Shown here one piece after another: positions 1 to 5,096 of a stretch of 9,292 nt of DNA (position 1 is its first letter; each line of letters begins with the position of its first letter). The notes under the pieces are model-generated. The model had not been told where the DNA came from. It searched no databases and was given only the letters and a program-made list of their open reading frames with translations. The DNA lies in the NCBI GenBank assembly GCA_003154855.1, contig PMEV01000261.1, positions 189-9,480 on the forward strand. Direction: 5' to 3'. Source of the DNA: Bryobacterales bacterium. Lineage in GTDB: Bacteria > Acidobacteriota > Terriglobia > Bryobacterales > Bryobacteraceae. The position numbers and the translations under genes are program-made.

Positions 1-144
1 TCGCGCCGCCCCAGCGCAGTAGCAAGTCGCACCTCGGATCGGCAGACAAGCCTAAGAGGATAGCGCACGCAGCGCCCGCGCGGCGGCGGAGGTACGTTAT
101 CATGGGCATGGAGAGACGTTGCCAAGCCATCAGCGGGGCCCGCG

Positions 145-1119
145 ATGGGGTTGATCACGCTAGCCGGACAACCGGGTTGCCGGCACGAAGAGGTGGCGCG
201 CCTCACTGCGCAGTTGCTGAGCTTCGAACTGGTGACCGAGTCCCGCCTCAGCGGCATGATCGAGCAGGAGTTCGGCGGCCAGGCTCCGCTTCCCGACAAG
301 GCGTTTCCGGACGCCGTCCTGTCGATTGTCGCGCGCCTGGCGCGGGAGCATCACCTGGTGGTCTCGGCCGAGGGCGCGGAGTTGCTGTTCAAGAGCTTTC
401 CGGGCGTGTTGCGCGTCCAGGTCGTGGCGCCGGAGGGCTGCCGTCTGGGCACGCTGATGCTGGATCATCGCCTGGACCGTCCGGCCGCCCGCGTCCTGCT
501 CCGCGACCTCGATCGGCAGCGGAAGACCTACCGCAAAGAAAAACTCGGGAAGGCCTCTACGCCGCCGGACTCCTTCGACCTGGTGTGCAACACGGAGTCT
601 CTGGAGACCGAAGGCGTGGCGCGCCTCATCCGTGGCGCGGTGGAGGCGCGCGGACTGCTCGATCAGGGACTGTTGTCGGCCGCCGCCGAGGCCCATTTGC
701 AATTCAAGGCGCGGCTCAGACTCGCGAAGTACGGCATCGTCGCCCCCGCCAAGGCCAGCCTCAAGAAGTGCGCCTTCATGCACCCCAGCGAGGAAGTCTT
801 CGCCAACCTTCTGGACTTCTATTGCGTGGCCTGGGATTACGAGCCGCGCAGCTTTCCCATCCAGTGGGACAAGGACGGCAAGGTGCTGGAAGCCTTCACG
901 CCGGATTTCTACCTTCCCGAGTTCGACCTGTACGTCGAGCTGACCACCATGAAGCAGTCGCTGGTCACCAGGAAGAATCACAAAGTGAAACTGTTGCGCA
1001 TGGTCTATCCCCAAGTGAACATCCAGGTGTTTTATCAGAAGGACTTCGAGAACCTGATCTTCAAGTACGGCCTGGCCGAGCGGCTCGGCAGGCAACCCCA
1101 GCGGCTGGCCGCGCGATGA
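145..1119 (+). CDS. Cytidylate kinase-like / PD-(D/E)XK nuclease-like fusion protein
   Basis: This 324-residue protein appears to have two parts. Residues 1-170 resemble the cytidylate kinase-like family: a P-loop-like start (GQPGCRHEEVA, 8-18), then LVVSAEGAELLFKSFPGVLRV (71-91, compare the family's 'vivGRGA...pgvl.vrv'), an Arg-rich lid (DLDRQRKTYRKEK, 121-133) and a DLVCNTESL segment (145-153). The P-loop lacks the canonical GxGK lysine, so catalysis is doubtful. Residues 212-312 look like a PD-(D/E)XK restriction-like fold: HPSEEVFANLLDFY (E216/E217), then FTPDFYLPEFDLYVELT with D254 and E265. The usual Lys two residues after the Glu is Thr267. Lysines at 270, 277 and 280 follow. The domain fits are judged by eye. 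ATG 145 is the only start codon in frame after the stop at 61, and it has no good Shine-Dalgarno. The stop overlaps the ATG of the next gene (ATGA), so translational coupling with hpt is likely. Whether it is an enzyme, a nuclease or a regulator is unknown. Confidence 0.85.
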   Translation: MGLITLAGQPGCRHEEVARLTAQLLSFELVTESRLSGMIEQEFGGQAPLPDKAFPDAVLSIVARLAREHHLVVSAEGAELLFKSFPGVLRVQVVAPEGCRLGTLMLDHRLDRPAARVLLRDLDRQRKTYRKEKLGKASTPPDSFDLVCNTESLETEGVARLIRGAVEARGLLDQGLLSAAAEAHLQFKARLRLAKYGIVAPAKASLKKCAFMHPSEEVFANLLDFYCVAWDYEPRSFPIQWDKDGKVLEAFTPDFYLPEFDLYVELTTMKQSLVTRKNHKVKLLRMVYPQVNIQVFYQKDFENLIFKYGLAERLGRQPQRLAAR

Positions 1120-1661
1120 AGCCGCCGGCGCCGGAAATCGAGCGAATCCTGTTCACCGAGGAGCAAGTGACGCAGCGGATCGCCGAAGTGGGAGCCGAGA
1201 TCTCCGAGAAGTACCGCGGCCGCGAGCTGAAGCTGATCGGAGTGCTGAAGGGATCGGTGTTCTTTCTCACCGCGCTGGCCAGGCAGATCGACGTGCCGGT
1301 GAAGATCGATTTCCTGGCCATCTCGAGCTTCTCGAGCCAGCCTTCGGCCCCCGGCCTGGTGCGCATCGCGAAAGACCTGGACGACACCATCGAGGGCCAG
1401 GACGTGCTGCTGGTGGAAGACATCGTGGACACCGGATTCACGGCCCGCTACCTGATGCGCACGCTGGCCGCGCGCGGCCCTAATACGCTGGCGCTGTGCA
1501 CGCTGCTGGACCGCACCTCGCGCCGGATTGTCCAGATTCCGGTCGAGTTTCGCTGCTTCGAGATCCCCGACCGCTTCGTGATCGGCTGCGGTCTGGACTA
1601 CCTGCAGCTCTATCGGAACCTGGGCTTCATCGCGGTGATGAAGCACGAGAGGAGCCAGTAG
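1116..1661 (+). CDS. hpt: Hypoxanthine phosphoribosyltransferase
   Basis: This 181-residue cytoplasmic purine-salvage enzyme transfers the phosphoribosyl group of PRPP to hypoxanthine (often also guanine) to give IMP or GMP. Its length is normal for bacterial HPRT. Visible signatures are GVLKGSVFF (42-50), the PRPP-binding motif VLLVEDIVDTGFT (97-109), LLDRTSRR (130-137), and the base-binding tail FEIPDRFVIGCGLDY (148-162) followed by YRNLGFIAV. The mobile active-site loop at 70-84 reads SSFSSQPSAPGLVRI, whereas most family members have S-Y-G-S-S-T, so the loop Ser-Tyr pair is changed to Ser-Phe. The start at 1116 is set by homology and by the 4-nt ATGA overlap with the upstream fusion gene. 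A longer open frame in the same phase extends leftward but is not HPRT sequence. The overlap implies co-transcription, probably from a promoter upstream of 145. Confidence 0.96.
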   Translation: MKPPAPEIERILFTEEQVTQRIAEVGAEISEKYRGRELKLIGVLKGSVFFLTALARQIDVPVKIDFLAISSFSSQPSAPGLVRIAKDLDDTIEGQDVLLVEDIVDTGFTARYLMRTLAARGPNTLALCTLLDRTSRRIVQIPVEFRCFEIPDRFVIGCGLDYLQLYRNLGFIAVMKHERSQ

Positions 1662-1686
1662 TGGGGACGACGAGGCCGGAGAATCG

Positions 1687-1715
1687 TTGTTTAGGGCGGC
1701 GAATGGTTGTATACC
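1687..1715 (+). promoter_or_regulatory. Candidate sigma70-type promoter for the repeat-protein gene
   Basis: TTGTTT (1687-1692) and TATACC (1710-1715) are separated by 17 nt in the 97-nt gap after hpt. Transcription would start near 1722 and give a leader of about 37 nt that carries a strong Shine-Dalgarno (AAGAAGGAG, 1744-1752) six bases before ATG 1759. The motif match is moderate and made by eye. Confidence 0.35.
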
Positions 1716-1758
1716 TGGTACAGGGCCCGCCCGTCGAAATTGTAAGAAGGAGAATTCC

Positions 1759-3585
1759 ATGAGCATTTCGAGAACGCGCCGATCCGCTTCGCGCGGATGG
1801 ATTGGGACGGCCATGGTGGCGCTGCTGTTCCTGTTTGCAGCCAGCCTGATTGCCGACGACAAGGACAAGAAGGACGAGAAGAAGACCACGAAGGTTGTTC
1901 CGGCGCACCCTGGCGCTACGCCCGCCGTTCAGCACCCGAACCCGGCGCCGGCGGTGACGCCCCAGAGCAGCGCTCCTGTCTACCAGCGCCAGAACCCGAC
2001 GCCGGCGGTGACGCCCCAGCACAATGTTCCGGTTTACGAGCGCCAGAACCAGACGCCGCCCCCGCCACCGCCGAACAGCGCCCCGGTCTACCAGCGCCAG
2101 AACCAGACGCCGGCGGTGACGCCCCAGCACAACGTTCCGGTTTACGAGCGCCAGAACCAGACGCCGGCGGTCATCCACCCGAACGGTCCTCCTGCCACAA
2201 CCCCAGGCGTTCACACGCCTGGCGTCTACCAGGGTAACCAGACCGGGCACGGCGCCTATACCGGGGGGGCCGGCGGGGCGCAAGTCTATCACGGCCCGAA
2301 TCATACGGAGGCCCACTTCCATGCCAATGGCCAGGTAAGCGTCATCCATACCTCGGACCGGACGATCTATCACAGTTCGCTGGGCAGCCGGACGGTAGTG
2401 GCAAACCGGCCGGGCGGCCAGGTCATCGTGGCCCACGGAGGCGGCTTTGGCTATTCGCAGAGGCCCTTCGTGGTCCAGAACCGGACGTATGTCCAGCGGA
2501 CTTACTATGTGAACAACGTCGCCTATGTACACGTTTACCGGCCGTACATGTACCGCGGAGTAACTCTGAACGTATATGCCCCCACGCGCTATTATTCCCC
2601 CGCGTTCTACGGATGGGCTTACTCTCCGTGGCGCATGCCAGTGGCTTATAGCTGGGGCTGGGGGGGCAGTCCGTGGGCTGGGTTCTACGGCGGTTACTTC
2701 ACTCCTTACCCGGTCTACAGGAGCCCGGCGTTCTGGCTGACGGACTACCTGTTCGCGGCAACGCTCCAGGAGGCGTATCAGGAGCGGATGGCCGGGGCGG
2801 CCGCCGCGCAGCCCGGTTACGGATACGATAACCAGGCCGTGCTCACGCCCGCCGTGAAGGACGCCATTTCGGAGGAAGTCCAGCGGCAGCTCGAGGCGGA
2901 GAGATCCGAAGCGCAATACTCTGGAGCGGCCATGTCCTCCAGCGGTCTGCCTCCGGGGTTGAACGACGGCAACGCGCACGTCTTCGTGGTGGCCCGGGGA
3001 ATGGACGTCGCGAGTCCGGCCGTGGGAGGGGAGTGCTCCCTCAGCGAGGGCGATGTGCTCCAGCTAGGCGCAGGGGCGCCGCGGGACGCGGATAGCGCCG
3101 GCGTGGTGGTGCTGGCCAGCAAGGGCCGGGATTGCCGAAGGGGCACGATCGCTTCGGTGCAGTGGCCGGATCTGATCGAGATGCAGAACCACATGCGCGA
3201 GACCCTCGATCGGGGCCTCGATGAACTCCGCGCGAAGCAGGGGCAGGGCGGCCTGCCAGCTCTGACGGCCTCGGCCGCCAGCGCTCCGGTGCAGGCGCCG
3301 TTCGCGGCCCAGGCGCCGCCACCGGATGCCAACGTCGCCGCCGAACTGCGGCAGGAGACGGATCAGGCGAACCAGACCGAGCAGCAAGTGGTCAGCCAGG
3401 CCTCCGCGCCGCAAGCGGAAGCTCCCGCGCCGCCGGCCAGAATCTCACTGGGCCAGAGCATCGACTCCGTGGCCTTGACGCTAGGGGAGCCTCAGAAGGT
3501 CGTCGATCTGGGAGCCAAGCAAATCTACGTTTACCCGGATCTGAAAGTGACTTTCACCGACGGGAAAGTGAGCAACGTAGAGTAA
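1759..3585 (+). CDS. Exported repeat-containing Tyr/Trp-rich protein with C-terminal BamE/SmpA-like domain
   Basis: This 608-residue protein is of unknown function. The start at 1759 is favoured over an in-frame ATG at 1687 because AAGAAGGAG (1744-1752) lies six bases upstream and the protein then opens with a basic n-region and a hydrophobic core (about 14-31), a likely export signal. A Lys/Asp-rich linker follows (33-45). Residues 61-139 are five 18-residue repeats built on N-Q-T-P-A-V-T-P-Q-H-N-V-P-V-Y-E-R-Q. A Gly/His-rich stretch leads to a Tyr/Trp-rich segment (about 245-335, with SWGWGGSPWAGFYGGYF). Residues about 407-493 form a more ordinary domain beginning HVFVVARGMD, with Cys in GGECSLSEGDVLQL and GRDC, and ending with MQNHMRETLDRGLDELR. 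An Ala/Gln/Pro-rich linker precedes the C-terminal LGQSIDSVALTLGEPQKVVD...YVYPDLKVTFTDGKV (about 563-606), which resembles small outer-membrane assembly (BamE/SmpA) domains. A cell-envelope or surface location is inferred. No enzyme motif is visible. Confidence 0.88.
   Translation: MSISRTRRSASRGWIGTAMVALLFLFAASLIADDKDKKDEKKTTKVVPAHPGATPAVQHPNPAPAVTPQSSAPVYQRQNPTPAVTPQHNVPVYERQNQTPPPPPPNSAPVYQRQNQTPAVTPQHNVPVYERQNQTPAVIHPNGPPATTPGVHTPGVYQGNQTGHGAYTGGAGGAQVYHGPNHTEAHFHANGQVSVIHTSDRTIYHSSLGSRTVVANRPGGQVIVAHGGGFGYSQRPFVVQNRTYVQRTYYVNNVAYVHVYRPYMYRGVTLNVYAPTRYYSPAFYGWAYSPWRMPVAYSWGWGGSPWAGFYGGYFTPYPVYRSPAFWLTDYLFAATLQEAYQERMAGAAAAQPGYGYDNQAVLTPAVKDAISEEVQRQLEAERSEAQYSGAAMSSSGLPPGLNDGNAHVFVVARGMDVASPAVGGECSLSEGDVLQLGAGAPRDADSAGVVVLASKGRDCRRGTIASVQWPDLIEMQNHMRETLDRGLDELRAKQGQGGLPALTASAASAPVQAPFAAQAPPPDANVAAELRQETDQANQTEQQVVSQASAPQAEAPAPPARISLGQSIDSVALTLGEPQKVVDLGAKQIYVYPDLKVTFTDGKVSNVE
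1939..2208 (+). repeat. 54-nt tandem repeat, five units, inside the exported protein gene
   Basis: In-frame 54-nt units start at 1939, 1993, 2047, 2101 and 2155 (the last is only partly conserved). Each encodes 18 residues of the type N-x-T-P-A-V-T-P-Q-x-x-x-P-V-Y-x-R-Q. Units 2 and 4 encode nearly the same peptide (HNVPVYERQ ending) and units 1 and 3 share the SAPVYQRQ ending, so the array also has a 108-nt higher-order period. Unit 3 replaces PAVTPQ with a run of prolines. Confidence 0.92.
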
Positions 3586-3600
3586 CTCGTCTCCGCGGAG

Positions 3601-3627
3601 GGGCCGCCGCGGACGCGGCGGAGGCCC
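3601..3627 (+). terminator. GC-rich hairpin after the repeat-protein gene
   Basis: Fifteen bases past the stop, GGGCC+GCCGC (3601-3610) can pair with GCGGC+GGCCC around a GGAC loop, with a three-base GGA bulge on the 3' side. It is preceded by the palindrome CTCCGCGGAG (3591-3600). No T-run follows, so it would be a hairpin without a U-tract: a weak or factor-assisted terminator, an mRNA 3'-end protector, or a short interspersed element (see the related copies at 4947-4971 and 7625-7648). Confidence 0.35.
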
Positions 3628-3662
3628 AGAGCCATGTAGAGCTCTCCCTCCGTATCGCGGGC

Positions 3663-3794
3663 TCATAATGTCGCGTATCCGGCATACAGCAGCGCCCAGC
3701 CGACGCCGGCAGCCACGCCGATGAGCCAAGTGTGGCCGGACAACACGCGCGGCAGCAACAGTAGCGCGATGAAGGCCGCGGCCTTGTTCGCCGG
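3663..3794 (-). pseudogene. Possible C-terminal remnant of an integral membrane protein
   Basis: The minus strand is open for 43 codons between an in-frame TAG (3795-3797) and a TGA (3663-3665). It reads as two hydrophobic stretches separated by LPRVLSGHTW: AAAFIALLLL and LIGVAAGVGWALLYAGYATL. This is typical of the end of a multi-spanning membrane protein. No ATG exists in the frame and the TAG cuts it off, so if real it is a fragment whose upstream part has been lost. The family could not be recognised. A chance open frame in GC-rich DNA is the alternative. Confidence 0.3.
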
Positions 3795-3795
3795 C

Positions 3796-3831
3796 TAGCC
3801 GGGCGAAGCCCAACTGGGCCGAGCCCGGCTA
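3796..3831 (-). terminator. Terminator-like hairpin after the PEP-CTERM gene
   Basis: A perfect 9-bp stem, TAGCCGGGC (3796-3804) with GCCCGGCTA (3823-3831), encloses a second 4-bp stem, GCCC (3808-3811) with GGGC (3816-3819), closed by an AACT loop. It starts nine bases beyond the stop codon of the minus-strand PEP-CTERM gene, where a terminator is expected. No U-tract follows in the minus direction, so efficiency is uncertain. The dyad also overlaps the TAG that closes the membrane-protein remnant. Confidence 0.45.
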
Positions 3832-3839
3832 TGCAGATC

Positions 3840-4397
3840 CTACCGCACCCCGGGATGGACAAGCCTTTTTCGGGCAACGAATGCTCCAGCCAGAATCCCC
3901 AACGACATAAGGGCGACCGTGGATGGCTCGGGCGTCCAGGTCCCGGGGTCGTTTATGACCTCGCCCGACTCTCCGCTGTTGACGTTGGAAACAAAGTCGC
4001 AGACTCCGCAAACTATGCCACCGCCGTAGATGCTGCTGGTGTAGATGATGTCGTTGTCGAGCTCGCCAACCGTGTAGAGGTAAATGTACCAACCCGTGAT
4101 CTGTCCGCTCCCGCCGGTGGAGATATCGAAAAACTCGATCGCGCTGTTTGCGTTGGTCATGGTCTGGAGCCCGTCGCTGAAGGAGTAGGTGGACGGTGTG
4201 ATCGCCTCGTTGAAGAGGTTGTCGCCTAATGCGGCCGGTAAGGTGAAAGAGCCGGAAACGAAGTTGGTTGTAGTTTGAGGGGATACTGCAACTGTGAATT
4301 CGTTCCCGGTGTAGTTGTAGGTGAGGGTGGCTGCCTGCGCGGCAGATGCACACAAGGCCGCCATAAAGAGGGTGCCGAACTTTATAGTTTTGCTCAT
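3840..4397 (-). CDS. PEP-CTERM sorting domain-containing exported protein
   Basis: This is a 185-residue secreted protein. The N-terminus MSKTIKFGTLFMAALCASAAQA is a classic Sec signal peptide with an AQA cleavage site near residue 22. The body is Ser/Thr/Gly/Asn-rich, beta-type and lacks recognisable catalytic motifs. It contains a CGVC pair near residue 132. The C-terminus has the tripartite PEP-CTERM signal: TPEPST (155-160), a hydrophobic span (VALMSLGILAGAFVA) and a basic tail (RKRLVHPGVR). Proteins with this tail are processed by an exosortase and are linked to extracellular polysaccharide or biofilm matrix. No exosortase lies in the window. Start at 4397 is chosen for the signal peptide and a Shine-Dalgarno (AAGGAG, complement of 4408-4413) ten bases upstream. 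An alternative in-frame ATG at 4463 also has AGGAG upstream and would add 22 residues. Base composition is lower in GC than the flanking genes. Confidence 0.9.
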   Translation of the reverse strand: MSKTIKFGTLFMAALCASAAQAATLTYNYTGNEFTVAVSPQTTTNFVSGSFTLPAALGDNLFNEAITPSTYSFSDGLQTMTNANSAIEFFDISTGGSGQITGWYIYLYTVGELDNDIIYTSSIYGGGIVCGVCDFVSNVNSGESGEVINDPGTWTPEPSTVALMSLGILAGAFVARKRLVHPGVR

Positions 4398-4463
4398 CGA
4401 AGAAAGACTCCTTGATCGTCTCGTTTTTGCCCGATCCAGGGTGCAAACCAAGATTTCCTCCAT

Positions 4464-4686
4464 GTTGGCTCCTGGATCCGGCTCAGTGTATCACAAACCT
4501 CCAAGTCTCGACCCTCCGAAGTGCAGTTTTCTCCGGGAGCCTTCTTCTGCATCTGGCAAGCGCCAATTCCGGCCCGCCGAAAATGCCGAAGACCGGGAAA
4601 CTGCCTCTTTTCAGTGCCTTCCACAAACACGTCTCCGACTTCCACGTCCTGGTCCGCCTGATTTCGCTGGTGTCACCGACCTCCTG
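4464..4686. other. Stretch without a recognisable gene
   Basis: Between the PEP-CTERM gene and the transposase remnant I find no coding sequence that I can recognise in any frame. Open frames exist on both strands but they read as disordered, family-less sequence, and the plus-strand one runs antisense into the transposase remnant. The stretch may include the 3' non-coding end of the degraded insertion sequence plus the PEP-CTERM leader region. I see no terminal repeats or hairpins that fix its boundary. Confidence 0.5.
4485..4490 (-). promoter_or_regulatory. Possible -10 element for the PEP-CTERM gene
   Basis: On the minus strand TGTGATACACT contains the -10-like hexamer TACACT (4490 down to 4485), about 90 bases before the preferred start at 4397 and about 22 bases before the alternative ATG at 4463. 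No convincing -35 is seen at normal spacing. This is a weak call from motif similarity only. Confidence 0.25.
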
Positions 4687-4922
4687 CTACCCGGTCGCCA
4701 CCGCCAGCGCGTCAATCCGCCCGATCATGCTCCCGAACAACCGCCGAGTGAGATGGCTCGCCGAAGCCCAGACGTTCGTCCAACTCGCGCACCAGGATTG
4801 GGCCACCGTCGGAGGTGACCCATGATCCTTGGAAATCGACCTTGAGAGAGGCGTTGAATGAGAGCTGAAAGGCTTGATTCTGTTTCTCACCCGTTGGGTG
4901 TTGACCTCTGGAGCGTCTTCAT
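4687..4922 (-). pseudogene. Degraded IS1380-family transposase remnant
   Basis: The minus strand encodes FNASLKVDFQGSWVTSDGG followed by PILVRELDERLGFGE, which is the characteristic N-terminus of IS1380-type DDE transposases (family pattern FNxSLKVDFxGsxvTSDGGlilvReLDerLGL). An ATG at 4922 starts MKTLQRSTPNG and is followed by TGA. One extra base at that point shifts the reading frame to EKQNQAFQLS and the conserved block, so the gene is frameshifted. After GFGE the conserved frame stops at 4712-4714. The neighbouring frame instead reads SHLTRRLFGSM through ALAVATG and ends at TAG (4687-4689). I suspect this is the extreme C-terminus of the same kind of transposase, joined by an internal deletion of roughly a kilobase, but this second part is less certain. 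The catalytic DDE core is missing, so the element cannot encode a working transposase. No terminal inverted repeats were identified. Confidence 0.72.
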
Positions 4923-4946
4923 CGCGTGGAAATCGCGCCTGGCGTC

Positions 4947-4971
4947 GGGCCTCCGCGGAGGCGGCGGCCCC
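4947..4971. repeat. GC-rich dyad element, inverted relative of the one at 3601-3627
   Basis: The sequence begins GGGCCTCCGC and ends GCGGCGGCCCC. These are the same two ends, ten and eleven bases, as the reverse complement of 3600-3627, with a different and shorter centre. It contains the perfect palindrome CCTCCGCGGAGG (4950-4961). It sits between the transposase remnant and the tRNA -10 element. Confidence 0.5.
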
Positions 4972-4979
4972 GATCCATG

Positions 4980-4985
4980 TAGAAT
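4980..4985 (+). promoter_or_regulatory. -10 element of the tRNA-Arg gene
   Basis: TAGAAT (4980-4985), preceded by TG (4978-4979), lies 17 bases before the mature tRNA and predicts transcription from about 4992. There is no clear -35 hexamer. The GC-rich dyad at 4947-4971 occupies that position. Confidence 0.45.
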
Positions 4986-5090
<105 letters not shown>

Positions 5091-5096
5091 CTGCCC

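Noticed and set aside
1..109. Minus-strand open frame from ATG 109 (or 103) to the left edge, reading M-P-M-I-T-Y-L-R-R-R then a hydrophobic patch
   Set aside because: Only 36 codons are visible, there is no ribosome binding site upstream, and GC-rich DNA keeps such frames open by chance. It could be a divergent gene but cannot be supported here.
102..1115. Plus-strand frame preceding hpt as an N-terminal extension of HPRT
   Set aside because: HPRT homology starts at the ATG at 1116. The upstream translation is Arg/Gly/Pro-rich and overlaps the well-supported fusion gene in another frame.
1939..2208. CRISPR array or other non-coding direct repeat
   Set aside because: The repeats are in frame, contiguous without spacers, and encode a regular peptide inside a long gene.
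1627..2979. A 450-codon minus-strand open frame opposite the exported repeat protein
   Set aside because: Its repeats (LVLALVNRN, LVLALVDR) are just the reverse reading of the 54-nt array. There is no signal, ribosome binding site or known domain.
4412..4825. A 137-codon plus-strand open frame between the PEP-CTERM gene and the tRNA
   Set aside because: Its second half is antisense to the IS1380-like sequence and its first half overlaps the PEP-CTERM leader. No family is recognisable.
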